A stretch of 49,312 bases of DNA from Rossellomorea aquimaris (GTDB lineage: Bacteria; Bacillota; Bacilli; Bacillales; Bacillaceae_B), in contig NZ_MINN01000073.1 of assembly GCF_001877785.1 (NCBI RefSeq), positions 1 to 49,312 on the forward strand, in the 5' to 3' direction. Shown here one piece after another: positions 8,503 through 17,891 of the stretch; position 1 is the stretch's first letter; every line of letters starts with the position of its first letter. The notes under the pieces are model-generated. The model was not told where the DNA came from. It searched no databases and saw nothing but the letters and a program-made list of their open reading frames with translations. Both the position numbers and the translations under genes were made by a program.

Positions 8503-10706
8503 CCAGTTGTCTTTTTAATTAAATTTTCCCATAATTCTCTCATCTTCACCCAATCTTCATGATCAGGCTTATGACCATATAGTGTACGCTCATAACGGTT
8601 GGTCAGGCTGGTCATCTCATGGGTTCCGAAGAACGAATCAATGTAACGGGAATACCCTCGGAGGGTCTGTCCGTCCTTCACTTTTAATCCATATCTGCCT
8701 AATTGTTTCACCAGCGAGATATAAGCTTCCGAATAGATATCCTCAGACTTTCTCCTTCTGTAATAAATAATCAGGTAATACGGGAGCCAGCGCCTTCTGA
8801 AAATATAGGCCATCACTGCGGCAAAAGCCAGCAGTAAAAATCCTGCCAGTATTTTACCCCAGTTCTCTGCGAAGAAGGTTTTGATCGTTTCCCACACATC
8901 CTTGAAAGAAAAACCTCCGCCTGCCGCTTCATCTTCAGTTGGCTCCAGCGGCTTTTTAGGTGTTTCTTCTTTTTCAGGGACGGGGACTTGATCTTCATCT
9001 GTATCAGGCACATCGAGATCATACTCATAGGCAATATTGCTGCTGAAACCGACGGTCGGCTCAAAAGGTACCCAGCCGACTTCAGGGAAGAATACCTCCA
9101 CCCATGAATGGGCGTTATTATTGGACACCTCGTAAAGCTTGTACTGAGAATCGATCTGGCGGCTGTATTCCCCTTCTGTATATCCCTTTACCCAGCGGGC
9201 CGGTATACCAAGGGACCTGACCATGACAACCATCGAAGTCGAGAAGTTGTCGCAGTATCCCCTTTGAGTTTCAAACAGGAACTGATCGACATAGTCCTGA
9301 TCTTCCTCAGGCACCGGGACGTCGAATTGATCGTACACAAACGCCTCTTTCTCAAAATATCCTTCAATGGCACGCACCTTGTCATACCAGTCTTTTTTAT
9401 CCTGCGCGATTTCCGCAGCCAGATCCTTTACACGCTGCGGGGTTGAGGCAGGGATCTGCGTATAGCGTTCAACGAATTCAGGCACCTGCATGGCTTCCTG
9501 TCCTTCGTTCGCCGCTCTCATCCCTTTTTGGGAATAAGACGGCTGGCGGTAAGTGAGTGCGTATTCGCCTAAGTTAACCGGTTCACCTTTTTCATCAAGA
9601 CTTCTTATTTTCTCTTTTACCGGCAGGAATTCAAAAGCACCCTCTTCATTGCCGGTTACGTTTTTAACCCCATAAGGGTAAACCACATGAGAGTACCCTT
9701 TCTCTATTTTCACGTTTTCCGTTTCGAGGTCGCGTTCCTCATTTTCAGCCGTGAAGGATAACGGGATCTCTTCCCCGGAAGCAAAAGGGACACCCTCCTC
9801 TTCGTCTATGGATTGCTCCCATCCTTTTCCGGTATACATGTCTTTGGTCTCGATCCTCCAGTAATGCTCCCTTGTCACTTCAGACGTGAAGACAACCGTT
9901 GGATCGCCGATGAACGGTCCGCCGAGCTGGGAATCATCTGTATCGTACCCGAGCTTGTTTACACCGCTCAAGCCTCCGGAACCTTCCGCGAATGATTGAA
10001 TATAAGGCACGGGATCCGGCCACAGCGGATCCGCTTTCGGGGCGGCAAATGCCACAATCGAGCTGACCCCGAGCATCACGGTAAGCGGCACGATCCATCG
10101 GTGCCTGTTCATATTCGCTGCCAGCCCATTTAATTTCTCGCCCTGGATCAACCGCTCAAGGGCAAGTAGCCCCATCAGCAGGAAGCCAAAGACGACGACC
10201 CTTACGATCGCCCTGTCCCCTTCATACTCCGTAAACGTATCGATGACGCTGATATACGTGACCGTCATGATATAAAAAAGCAGGATCGCTTTCCTGACCG
10301 ACAGCCAGTATTGAATCAGATACGTCATCAGCCACAGAAGGATGAAGAACAGCAGGCTGCGATACACAAATGATAAACCGGACCAGTCCCTGCCCAGCGT
10401 CAGACCGAGGTTCCGCCACACATCCTTCACAAACTCACCCAGCCAGGCAAGTCCCAGCAATGAACCCTGAAAATAAAGGGCATGCAGGGCAACCAGGATG
10501 AAAACGGATTTTACCGTACCCGACAGCAAGTAGTGGACGCGGAAATAAGAGAGTGTCAGAGCAAGCACAATGAACAGGATAAAGTACGTTAAGTCACCAG
10601 TATCGGTGAGCACCTTCAAAGGCTTCAGCCATTCCCATAAAAGCAGGAATCCGAACAGATAGATCAATATGGAATAAAATTGATTACTTGATGCTTTTCC
10701 CTTCAT
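8499..10706 (-). CDS. Membrane-anchored transglutaminase-like protein (YebA family)
   Basis: The 735-residue protein has about five or six membrane segments in the first 220 residues and an extracellular segment of about 225-615. A further membrane helix near 618-637 and a cytoplasmic C-terminal tail follow. The transglutaminase/cysteine-protease-like core lies near 425-555, with C485 in QRGYCDNFS, H533 in NNNAHSWVEVF and the acidic partner in WVPFEPT (E549). An acidic Pro-rich linker (565-595) precedes the last helix. The ATG overlaps the stop of the DUF58 gene by four bases. MoxR-DUF58-transglutaminase sets like this are common and are often placed next to guaA in Bacillus. The substrate is unknown. 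Confidence 0.9.
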   Translation of the reverse strand: MKGKASSNQFYSILIYLFGFLLLWEWLKPLKVLTDTGDLTYFILFIVLALTLSYFRVHYLLSGTVKSVFILVALHALYFQGSLLGLAWLGEFVKDVWRNLGLTLGRDWSGLSFVYRSLLFFILLWLMTYLIQYWLSVRKAILLFYIMTVTYISVIDTFTEYEGDRAIVRVVVFGFLLMGLLALERLIQGEKLNGLAANMNRHRWIVPLTVMLGVSSIVAFAAPKADPLWPDPVPYIQSFAEGSGGLSGVNKLGYDTDDSQLGGPFIGDPTVVFTSEVTREHYWRIETKDMYTGKGWEQSIDEEEGVPFASGEEIPLSFTAENEERDLETENVKIEKGYSHVVYPYGVKNVTGNEEGAFEFLPVKEKIRSLDEKGEPVNLGEYALTYRQPSYSQKGMRAANEGQEAMQVPEFVERYTQIPASTPQRVKDLAAEIAQDKKDWYDKVRAIEGYFEKEAFVYDQFDVPVPEEDQDYVDQFLFETQRGYCDNFSTSMVVMVRSLGIPARWVKGYTEGEYSRQIDSQYKLYEVSNNNAHSWVEVFFPEVGWVPFEPTVGFSSNIAYEYDLDVPDTDEDQVPVPEKEETPKKPLEPTEDEAAGGGFSFKDVWETIKTFFAENWGKILAGFLLLAFAAVMAYIFRRRWLPYYLIIYYRRRKSEDIYSEAYISLVKQLGRYGLKVKDGQTLRGYSRYIDSFFGTHEMTSLTNRYERTLYGHKPDHEDWVKMRELWENLIKKTTG

Positions 10707-11920
10707 GCCCGCTTCACCTCCGCAAAGGCAGATGAGAAGTCCCCATCATAGCAGGCCTTCAGCCAAATTCCGCGTGAAGCCGCATAGGCTTTCAACGCTT
10801 TTTCCTCGTCCGTGTAGGACTCGCCCCTTGCCTTCACCAGGAAAATGACGACTGAACTGCTGCGCTTTGTATAATTGTTCACGCTCATGATCATTTTTTT
10901 CGAAACTTCAGCCGTCACGAAAAAGACGGCTGCGGACTGCGAGTAATTCAACCCTTCGCCCTGGAGCACTTTCCCCAGCGCAAACCGGCTGTCGGGCTGG
11001 ACCTTCGCCAGATGATAGAAAAGCTGTCCCTGATGTTCCTCACCGCCCCTGATCGGGAATGATTGATGGTCCTCCCCGATCGACACCAGACCGACCTGCG
11101 CCCCCTTTTTGATAATGGAGCGAATAACGGAGGCCGTGAAGGTGACCATCGGTTCAAAGGCCGCGGAATACTCACGGTCGAGCACGATGAGCACATCATG
11201 AGACTGCCTCTCTTCAAATTCCTTAGTCATCAATTCATTTGTCCGGGCGAACGACTTCCAGTGAATCCATGAAAAACGGTCACCCGGCTGATACGAGCGC
11301 ACACCTGTTGCCATTGTCGTATCCTTCTGTATTTTCACATTGGACGAGGTCATTCCCTGATCGTAGCGGTTCTCGAGCGGCCTGTATTGAACCTCCACGA
11401 AGGAAGGATAAACAAGGAGCTGATCCTTGCATTCAATGACCGCTTCTTTTTCAAACACCCCGAAGAAATCACCGGTTTTAAGCCGCACCGCGGAATAAAG
11501 ATGTTCACCGCGCGGGAGCTCATCTATGTAGTAGGAAAGCTTCACTTCCCTCCTGAACCCCGGGTAGATCATCGATTTCGCTTTCTGAAAAGCGGACTGC
11601 CTGAATAAAGATTCCGTCACGACATCTTCAAGCACCATATAAAACAACGGAAAAGGAACCCTCCTTCTCAGCGTCAGTGTCACCTTCAATTCATCCCCCG
11701 CTTTATATTCAAGTGACTCGAACCTTCTCTCCACATAAAAATCGGAAAGCGGATAAAAGAACACAAGCAGTGAATACAGAGCAAAAGGAATGAAGCTGTA
11801 AAAAAGGAACCAGCTCACAAATCCGCCCTGAAACATTGCATACGTAAACGTGATGGCAATCAATAGAAGAAGAAGCAGAAGCTTGCCGATCGGCTTTAGT
11901 ATCTGAAGTTTGTTCTTCAT
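10703..11920 (-). CDS. DUF58 domain protein (YeaD family)
   Basis: The 405-residue protein has two membrane helices at the N-terminus (about 13-55). The diagnostic DUF58 segment lies near 206-237 (GVRSYQPGDRFSWIHW, KSFARTNEL, MTKEFE), and a VWA-like fold follows (VLIVLDREYS). The family partners with MoxR AAA+ ATPases, probably in maturation or assembly of membrane or envelope complexes; the exact role is not established. It is coupled to both neighbours: one base separates it from the MoxR stop, and its stop overlaps the transglutaminase start by four bases. Confidence 0.9.
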   Translation of the reverse strand: MKNKLQILKPIGKLLLLLLLIAITFTYAMFQGGFVSWFLFYSFIPFALYSLLVFFYPLSDFYVERRFESLEYKAGDELKVTLTLRRRVPFPLFYMVLEDVVTESLFRQSAFQKAKSMIYPGFRREVKLSYYIDELPRGEHLYSAVRLKTGDFFGVFEKEAVIECKDQLLVYPSFVEVQYRPLENRYDQGMTSSNVKIQKDTTMATGVRSYQPGDRFSWIHWKSFARTNELMTKEFEERQSHDVLIVLDREYSAAFEPMVTFTASVIRSIIKKGAQVGLVSIGEDHQSFPIRGGEEHQGQLFYHLAKVQPDSRFALGKVLQGEGLNYSQSAAVFFVTAEVSKKMIMSVNNYTKRSSSVVIFLVKARGESYTDEEKALKAYAASRGIWLKACYDGDFSSAFAEVKRA

Positions 11921-11921
11921 G

Positions 11922-12878
11922 CTATCTCACAAGCCTTTGAACCGGCACCGGGATGCGCGCCATCACCCGCTCCACCACTTCTTCCGGGGTGATCCCCTCG
12001 TAACGGGCTTCCGATTTCATGATGATTCTGTGGGCGAACACAAATGGTGCGAGGAATTGTACATCATCCGGAATCACAAAATCCCTCCCCCTTAAGAACG
12101 CATATGCCTGACAAGCCTTCATCAGCGCAATCGATCCACGCGGACTGGCTCCCAGATACACATTCGCATGGATCCTCGTTCGGCCAGCGATTTCCACGAT
12201 ATATTTCTTAATCGTGTCATCCACCAGCACTTCTTTCACTTCTTCCTGAAGATAACGGAGTTCTTCCAGGGTCATCACAGCCTCCAACTCATCAATCGGA
12301 GGGTTCTTCTGCGCCCGGTGCAGTACTTCCATCTCTTCAGCCGGCTCTGGATACCCCATTTTCATTTTCAAAAGAAAACGGTCCAGCTGGGCTTCTGGAA
12401 GAGGATAGGTACCTTCATACTCGATCGGGTTCTGTGTGGCCATAACGAAAAACGGCTTATCCAGCCTGCGCGTATTACCGTCGATTGTCACACTTCCTTC
12501 TTCCATCCCCTCAAGCAGTGCTGACTGCGTCTTCGGGGAGGTACGGTTGATTTCATCCGCTAAGATGATATTTCCCATGATCGGCCCCGGCCTGAAGCTG
12601 AACTCCATCTCCTTCGGATTATAGATCGAGACCCCGATCACATCCGACGGAAGAAGATCCGGCGTGAACTGGATCCGCTTGAAGCTTGCCCCCACTGATT
12701 TCGCAAGCGCCCTGACCATCATGGTCTTCCCGACACCCGGGACATCCTCAAGCAGCACGTGACCGCCGGCGAGTAACGCCACCACGCTCAACTCCGCCAC
12801 CTTTCTCTTGCCTATCATGACTTTCTCTATATTTTCAACGACATTCTGCAATTTCGGATTTACCACTTCCTGTGTCAT
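11922..12878 (-). CDS. MoxR-family AAA+ ATPase (YeaC family)
   Basis: The 318-residue AAA+ ATPase has Walker A DVPGVGKT (45-52), Walker B ILADE (D108, E109), sensor-1 region ATQNPIEYEGTYPLPEAQLDRF and a C-terminal lid domain. MoxR proteins act as chaperone-like ATPases for VWA/DUF58 partners. The next gene is a DUF58 protein, which fits. AGGAGGGG precedes the ATG. It is the first gene of the three-gene operon; I see no convincing promoter in the 200 bases upstream. Confidence 0.93.
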   Translation of the reverse strand: MTQEVVNPKLQNVVENIEKVMIGKRKVAELSVVALLAGGHVLLEDVPGVGKTMMVRALAKSVGASFKRIQFTPDLLPSDVIGVSIYNPKEMEFSFRPGPIMGNIILADEINRTSPKTQSALLEGMEEGSVTIDGNTRRLDKPFFVMATQNPIEYEGTYPLPEAQLDRFLLKMKMGYPEPAEEMEVLHRAQKNPPIDELEAVMTLEELRYLQEEVKEVLVDDTIKKYIVEIAGRTRIHANVYLGASPRGSIALMKACQAYAFLRGRDFVIPDDVQFLAPFVFAHRIIMKSEARYEGITPEEVVERVMARIPVPVQRLVR

Positions 12879-13084
12879 GCGACCCCTCCTAAATCCCTTT
12901 TAAATGTTTTTTCTCTCTAACTATTAATACTTTCGTTTCGTTTTTCAAAAATCCTCCATTTCGGGTGAAAAATAATACGAATTTTTAGGAAATTTGTCAT
13001 GTGGGTGGTGTTTGGCCTCATTTCTTTCAGCTGAGCAGGCAAACCGGATGAAGGTTGTTTCGTGGAATGGAGCTGCGGGCGCGG

Positions 13085-13189
13085 AATCTTCGAATTTCGA
13101 ACGATAATCTTCTAATTTCACTCATTAATCTTCGAATTCGGGTGGAAAATCTTTTAATTATGACCAAAGATCTTTTGAAAATAGGAATA
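13085..13189. repeat. Tandem array, five 21-bp units
   Basis: Five consecutive 21-bp units begin AATCTTCGAATTT, AATCTTCTAATTT, AATCTTCGAATTC, AATCTTTTAATTA and GATCTTTTGAAAA. The first half of each unit is conserved and the second half varies. It lies between the nadE terminator and the MoxR gene. The rest of the 12879-13308 gap shows nothing else I can assign. Confidence 0.75.
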
Positions 13190-13260
13190 ATCCCCCAATA
13201 GCGTTCCACCGCAATTTGACACTCCAATTGCCGTACGCACCCGCCCCGGCCGTGCCCAAA

Positions 13261-13302
13261 CAAAAAAAGCCAACTCTCAATCATATGAGAATCGGCTTTT
13301 CG
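13261..13302 (-). terminator. Intrinsic terminator after nadE
   Basis: The stem AAAGCCGATTCTCAT/TTGAGAGTTGGCTTT is followed by TTTTGTTTG on the minus strand, a few bases after the nadE stop. Confidence 0.87.
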
Positions 13303-13308
13303 TTAGTC

Positions 13309-14136
13309 TTATTTCCAAAAATCATCAAACACCGTAATCGGCAGATGACGCTTATGCTGTGATTTCAGGTAGTGTTTCTCGATTGTTTCCCTGGCTTCCT
13401 GCGGCACTTCTTTTCCTTCAAGGAAGTCATCGATCTGATCATAGGTGACACCGAGCGCTTCTTCATCAGGAACAAGCGGCTTGTCCTCTTCCAGGTCGGC
13501 TGTCGGCTTCTTATTATAAAGATGCTCCGGGCAGCCAAGCTCTATCAAGAGTGATCTCCCCTGGCGCTTGTTCAGGCGGAAAAGAGGGACAAGGTCAGCC
13601 GCTCCGTCACCGAATTTCGTATAGAATCCTGTGACAGCTTCCGCTGAATGATCGGTTCCAAGCACGACACCTTTTTTCATTGCGGCAACCGCGAACTGAA
13701 CCTTCATCCTTTCACGCGCTTTTTCGTTTCCTTTGACAAAGTCGGACATCTCAATGCCTTCCTTTTTCAAAGAAGAAAAGCTTGCATCCACTGCCGGCTT
13801 GACGTTGACAGTCATGGACTCGGAGGGCTTGATGAATTCCACGGCGTCAATCGCATCCTGGGCATCACCCTGCTCACCGTACGGAAGACGAACTCCGTAA
13901 AATGCATACTCATCAGTTCCCGCTTCCTCATTCAGTTCATCAACGGCCATCTGGGCAAGCTTCCCTAATAAGGTAGAGTCCTGTCCGCCGGAAATACCGA
14001 GCACCATACTTTTTAAAAATGAATGCTTTTTCAAATAGTCTTTCATGAAATCGATGCTTCGGCGTATCTCTTTCTTTGGATCGATTTCAGGCGACACCAT
14101 CATTTCATCAACGATCTGTTTCTGAAGAGAATCCAT
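13309..14136 (-). CDS. nadE: NH3-dependent NAD synthetase
   Basis: This enzyme makes NAD from deamido-NAD, ATP and ammonia in the cytoplasm. The 275 residues carry the ATP-pyrophosphatase loop GISGGQDST and the conserved [15 protein letters not shown] and [17 protein letters not shown] regions. The frame extends ten codons further to a GTG at 14166, but the ATG at 14136 has a GGAGTG site and the homologous N-terminus. A TATAAT box at 14167-14172 would also place the transcript start downstream of the GTG. There is no glutaminase domain, so it is the short ammonia-dependent type. It follows pncB on the same strand, giving a salvage-plus-synthesis pair. Confidence 0.95.
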   Translation of the reverse strand: MDSLQKQIVDEMMVSPEIDPKKEIRRSIDFMKDYLKKHSFLKSMVLGISGGQDSTLLGKLAQMAVDELNEEAGTDEYAFYGVRLPYGEQGDAQDAIDAVEFIKPSESMTVNVKPAVDASFSSLKKEGIEMSDFVKGNEKARERMKVQFAVAAMKKGVVLGTDHSAEAVTGFYTKFGDGAADLVPLFRLNKRQGRSLLIELGCPEHLYNKKPTADLEEDKPLVPDEEALGVTYDQIDDFLEGKEVPQEARETIEKHYLKSQHKRHLPITVFDDFWK

Positions 14137-14166
14137 AATTTCACACTCCATGTTAGGTTTTATCAC

Positions 14167-14196
14167 ATTATACCCATTTATGTTACCCGATCACAA
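14167..14196 (-). promoter_or_regulatory. Possible promoter of nadE
   Basis: -35 TTGTGA (14191-14196) and a perfect -10 TATAAT (14167-14172) have an 18-base spacer on the minus strand. It would give a leader of about 25 bases and would supplement read-through from pncB. Confidence 0.5.
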
Positions 14197-14202
14197 ATCT
14201 AA

Positions 14203-15672
14203 TTACCTGCCTGAGTGAAACCTTTCCTTCACTTCAGCCTTTACTTTCTGAATGAGGCTCATCTTGTTCGTCCAGCACTCATCGCTCAAGTCCACGGGAT
14301 ATTCTTCCGGATTCATGGAACGCTTGTACTCATCCCATAATAACTCCAGATTTTCATTGACGAATTCCCTCATCACTTGCAGCGAAGGTGTTTCATATAC
14401 GAGCTCACCATTTTTGAAAACATCAACGTGAAGCTCCCTTGCTTCGAAGTTCGTGACGAACTTGCTGATGTATGTGTGAACTGGGTGGAACATCTTGAGC
14501 CGGTCTTCATGCTGGGGATCTTCATGCTCAAGCGTAATATAATCCCCCTCTGATTTATGATTAACCTTATTGATGATCCGATAAACCTTTTTCAATCCTG
14601 GAGTGGATACTTTTTCCGCATTGCTTGAAATCTTAATGGAGTCTTCCATCTCGCCTTTTTCATTCTCGATCGAAGCAAGCTTGTACACCGCACCCAGCGC
14701 CGGCTGATCGTATGCAGTGATCAGCTTCGTCCCGACACCCCATACATCAATCCGGGCTCCCTGCGCCTTCAGGTTCAAGATGGTGTATTCATCAAGGTCA
14801 TTGGAGGCAATGATCTTCGTTTCGGTAAAACCGGCTTCATCGAGCATCTTGCGGGCATTCTTCGATAAGTAAGCCATATCCCCGCTGTCGAGGCGGATCC
14901 CCTTGAAATTGATTTTATCCCCAAGCTCCTTCGCCACCTTGATCGCAGCCGGCACGCCTGATTTCAAGGTGTCATACGTATCAACGAGGAACACGCAGTC
15001 CGTATGGCTTTCAGCGTACTTATGGAAAGCCGTGTAATCATCCTGATACGCCTGTACCAGCGAATGGGCATGAGTACCCGAAACAGGCATCCCGAAAATC
15101 TTCCCTGCACGCACATTGCTGGTCGCATCAAATCCGCCGATGAACGCCGCACGCGTACCCCAGATCGCCGCATCCAATTCATGCGCACGGCGGGTACCGA
15201 ACTCCATCACCACTTCATCATGGACGACCTGCTTGATCCGGTTCGCCTTCGTCGCAATCAATGTTTGATAGTTAACGATATTCAGGATCGCCGTCTCCAG
15301 AAGCTGAGCCTGGGCAAGGGGTGCTTCAATTCGTAAGAGGGGCTCATTGGCAAAAGCAAGCTCCCCTTCCCGCATAGAGCGGATCGTCCCGGTGAAGCGG
15401 AGATCACGTAAATAATTGAGGAATTCCTCCTCATACCCCAGTTCACTCAAATACTCAATATCACTCTGACTGAAATGAAAATTCTTCACAAACTCAATCA
15501 CACGTTCCAAACCGGCAAACACCGCATATCCATTACCAAAAGGCAGCTTTCGAAAGAACACCTCAAAAACAGCCTTTCGATTATGGAAATCATCATCCCA
15601 ATAGGCCTTGGTCATATTTATCTGATATAAATCCGTATGCAAAGCTATGCTGTCATCTGTAAAATGTGTCAT
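14203..15672 (-). CDS. pncB: Nicotinate phosphoribosyltransferase
   Basis: This enzyme converts nicotinate and PRPP to nicotinate mononucleotide in NAD salvage. The 489 residues carry the family N-terminus ALHTDLYQINMTKAYW, the GTRRAHELDAAIWGTRAAF block, GTHAHSLVQAY and the phosphate-binding region GVGTKLITAYDQPALGAVYKL. The ATG at 15672 is preceded by AAGGAGA. An upstream in-frame codon at 15696 lacks a site and lies 5' of that Shine-Dalgarno. nadE starts 66 bases downstream on the same strand, so the two are probably co-transcribed in part. Confidence 0.95.
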   Translation of the reverse strand: MTHFTDDSIALHTDLYQINMTKAYWDDDFHNRKAVFEVFFRKLPFGNGYAVFAGLERVIEFVKNFHFSQSDIEYLSELGYEEEFLNYLRDLRFTGTIRSMREGELAFANEPLLRIEAPLAQAQLLETAILNIVNYQTLIATKANRIKQVVHDEVVMEFGTRRAHELDAAIWGTRAAFIGGFDATSNVRAGKIFGMPVSGTHAHSLVQAYQDDYTAFHKYAESHTDCVFLVDTYDTLKSGVPAAIKVAKELGDKINFKGIRLDSGDMAYLSKNARKMLDEAGFTETKIIASNDLDEYTILNLKAQGARIDVWGVGTKLITAYDQPALGAVYKLASIENEKGEMEDSIKISSNAEKVSTPGLKKVYRIINKVNHKSEGDYITLEHEDPQHEDRLKMFHPVHTYISKFVTNFEARELHVDVFKNGELVYETPSLQVMREFVNENLELLWDEYKRSMNPEEYPVDLSDECWTNKMSLIQKVKAEVKERFHSGR

Positions 15673-15837
15673 GATTTCTCTCCTTCTGCATTCCAACCGT
15701 TAGTCAATAACACCATTGTTACTATTCTACCCAATTATAGCGGTTTTTCCGAATGTTTTGGCTGTGGAAGTGCTGCTATGCAGAATACAAATTGTTTTGA
15801 ATTATGAAAAAATCTTGGAGACGCGCTTCACGTTTAT

Positions 15838-15853
15838 AAACAAACGTTTGTTT
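15838..15853. promoter_or_regulatory. Perfect 16-bp palindrome, possible operator
   Basis: AAACAAACGTTTGTTT reads the same on both strands. Its form resembles dyad operators of TetR-type repressors, but no such regulator is encoded nearby. It is about 165 bases upstream of pncB and 295 bases upstream of the zinc-ribbon gene. Confidence 0.4.
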
Positions 15854-16041
15854 AAAAACAATAACCACAGACAGTATACCCTTTTCCTATCTGCAAACTG
15901 CCCTTGAAAGAGAGTTTTGTATAACTCCATTTGATAGCACCCCATTATTTTGAACTATTTCTTCGAATCTTCTTCATAGACATGTATCTTGATAGTTTTT
16001 ATTTCGACTAACATTTGGTTTCATTTTCCATTTATTGAGGC

Positions 16042-16069
16042 TTGTTGTCCAGCTTTATAAAGTTATAAT
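16042..16069 (+). promoter_or_regulatory. Possible promoter of the zinc-ribbon gene
   Basis: -35 TTGTTG (16042-16047) and -10 TATAAT (16064-16069) have a 16-base spacer, about 80 bases before the start codon. The -10 is perfect and the -35 weak. Confidence 0.4.
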
Positions 16070-16147
16070 TTTATATAGAAGCAATTGTATGATTTTTCAT
16101 ACTTTTACAAATAAAACGAAAAAATCTTTGCTGTTTAGGAGGTTGAA

Positions 16148-16834
16148 ATGAGAGAAATTACGCAAGGATCGATAGTATCATCTACTCAGTATGGATACTT
16201 AAAAGTCCCAAAAAAGGTCCGGACGCAGTGCCCGGGTTGTCGTAAACAAGGAGAGTTTTCATTAAAAGCCAACTTTTATCAGATTAAGACCGGTGTTTTT
16301 TCAGAGGGGATTTGTTCTGTGTGCAAAAAACCTTCTACTTTTATTCTAATGATCAAGGAAGACTCGATGAAACAAACAAAAGAAGTCACCGTCCACGTCT
16401 ATGATCCAACTGCAACAAATGGTCCTCTTGATAAAATTCAAGATAACAAGCGAATTTCACAGGATCTTGTAAGGTCCTATCGTTCAGCATTAAATGTGAA
16501 TCAGTCGAATGATCACTCAGCCACAGCCGTCATGACCAAGCGCGTCCTTGAAAGTTTAGTGAAAAACCTGAATACGGATAAAGCAAAAAGCCAGACTTTA
16601 TCAGAACAGTTCGAGCAGCTGCCAAAGAATGTTGATTTATCATCGCCCATTCAAACACTAAGCCAACTTACCCGTCCGGACAGTCCATTTTTCCAAATGC
16701 TTGAGTTGGAAAAAGAGGTAGATGACAAAACAGCAGAACTGCTGATAGAGCTGTTAGAAGGTTTGATTGACTATTTGTATGTTGTTCCTGAAAAAATCGA
16801 GACTATAAAGCAAAAGATTGAAAAGAAATATTGA
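16148..16834 (+). CDS. Zinc-ribbon protein of unknown function
   Basis: I do not recognise this 228-residue protein. The first 70 residues hold two CxxC pairs, CPGC (C28, C31) and CSVC (C56, C59). They are spaced as in a zinc ribbon, with a beta-rich segment between them. The rest is mostly polar and helical, with a possible coiled segment near 185-228 and no membrane helix or signal peptide. It is therefore probably cytoplasmic. AGGAGG lies seven bases before the ATG. It is a single-gene unit on the plus strand, ending in a clear terminator, between pncB and the Spo0M-like gene. A nucleic-acid or chaperone role would be a guess. Confidence 0.8.
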   Translation: MREITQGSIVSSTQYGYLKVPKKVRTQCPGCRKQGEFSLKANFYQIKTGVFSEGICSVCKKPSTFILMIKEDSMKQTKEVTVHVYDPTATNGPLDKIQDNKRISQDLVRSYRSALNVNQSNDHSATAVMTKRVLESLVKNLNTDKAKSQTLSEQFEQLPKNVDLSSPIQTLSQLTRPDSPFFQMLELEKEVDDKTAELLIELLEGLIDYLYVVPEKIETIKQKIEKKY

Positions 16835-16841
16835 ATCATTT

Positions 16842-16875
16842 GAAAAAACCACTCAACAACTGAGTGGTTTTTTCG
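16842..16875. terminator. Bidirectional terminator between convergent genes
   Basis: GAAAAAACCACTCA-ACAAC-TGAGTGGTTTTTTC forms a perfect hairpin with a T-run on either strand. It serves the plus-strand zinc-ribbon gene and possibly the minus-strand Spo0M-like gene. Confidence 0.88.
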
Positions 16876-16926
16876 AAGCTTTTATAGTTCAGTATAGGAC
16901 TTCATTCTTTTTAAACAAACTTTTGA

Positions 16927-17817
16927 TTAAACTCTTAATTCTTCCGGTATTTCAGTGTTTACCAGGAGTTCAATCAGCTTCTTTTTGATGGTCTCCGGGT
17001 CCTCAATTTCTTCATTAGTGAAAGAAAGCTTGTGGATTCTTTCATCCCGGTCGCTTTCACTTATGGCAGCACGCTTGAAGTAACCGCCAATCTCTTTCGG
17101 GATTATAAATTGGAGTTCTACATACAAATCCATGCCGTTTTCGCTAATATCGTATATAAACTCGATCTCCCGATATTTGGTCCTGAACTCTTCCGGAGGG
17201 AAATATTCGATTTCATGAGCCACCGGCACCTGTCTGCTTGACAGCATCGGATAAAGAGGATGGTTCAGGATCCTTTTATCAATGACCCACTTCGGCTTGA
17301 ACCCCGGATAATGAATGACTTCTTCTCTATTCGTCTTAACAAACCCCAGCTCTTCCGTCACGATTTTATTTACGTATGGAAGAAGTGGATGTTCATTTAC
17401 CACGATGAAATCCATATCCCTCGGATCCAGCTTATAAGGAAGATCAATGTCCGTCTGAATCCAGCATTTTCTGTTAACCGCACTCTTCGGCGTAAAGTAA
17501 GGAACCTTCAATTCGAAAGGCAAGACCAACTCATTGAGCTCCTTCTGCTCCCCTGACAATCTCATTTCAGAAGTGATCAAAGAAAGATTGGCCACAGTAT
17601 CATCCGAAAATGGGAACTGCTGCATAAGTGAAACACTTACCTTCTCTATCTCTTTAAACCCTTTCTTACTCGACAGCTGAACTTCACCAACAAGCGTATC
17701 ACCAGGCGTAACCCGCTCTTCAGTCAGCACAGTGTCCACCTTCACGTGTCCGATTGTTCGGGTGATCAGCTTTTTGAATTTGGCGTTGCGCATGGCTTTT
17801 TTGTGTTTGTTGAACAT
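16927..17817 (-). CDS. Spo0M-like sporulation-control protein
   Basis: The 296-residue protein resembles the Spo0M (sporulation-control) family, which has an arrestin-like beta-sandwich fold. Characteristic pieces are the N-terminal VKVDTVLTEERVTPGDTLVGEVQL, the segment NRKCWIQTDIDLPYKLDPRDMDFI, and a C-terminal region near 225-260 with the helical tail. No membrane segment or signal is seen. In B. subtilis Spo0M affects Spo0A-dependent sporulation, but its molecular activity is unclear. It is a monocistronic unit. B. subtilis Spo0M is somewhat shorter, so this may be a paralogue. Confidence 0.8.
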   Translation of the reverse strand: MFNKHKKAMRNAKFKKLITRTIGHVKVDTVLTEERVTPGDTLVGEVQLSSKKGFKEIEKVSVSLMQQFPFSDDTVANLSLITSEMRLSGEQKELNELVLPFELKVPYFTPKSAVNRKCWIQTDIDLPYKLDPRDMDFIVVNEHPLLPYVNKIVTEELGFVKTNREEVIHYPGFKPKWVIDKRILNHPLYPMLSSRQVPVAHEIEYFPPEEFRTKYREIEFIYDISENGMDLYVELQFIIPKEIGGYFKRAAISESDRDERIHKLSFTNEEIEDPETIKKKLIELLVNTEIPEELRV

Positions 17818-17891
17818 GGGAATCTCTCCTTTTAATGATTATACTGTTATATTAGACAAAGCATCTACAAACACATGCTGAGTTTCAACCA

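Larger units (their letters stand above)
15673..16147. other. Gene-free gap between pncB and the zinc-ribbon gene
   Basis: This AT-rich stretch of about 475 bases lies between two divergent genes. I see one perfect 16-bp palindrome (15838-15853) and a plausible plus-strand promoter (16042-16069). A frame of about 60 codons at 15716-15907 has no ribosome site and I do not credit it. Confidence 0.6.

Noticed and set aside
15716..15907. Plus-strand frame of 63 codons
   Set aside because: No start with a ribosome site, and the composition is like the surrounding AT-rich non-coding DNA.
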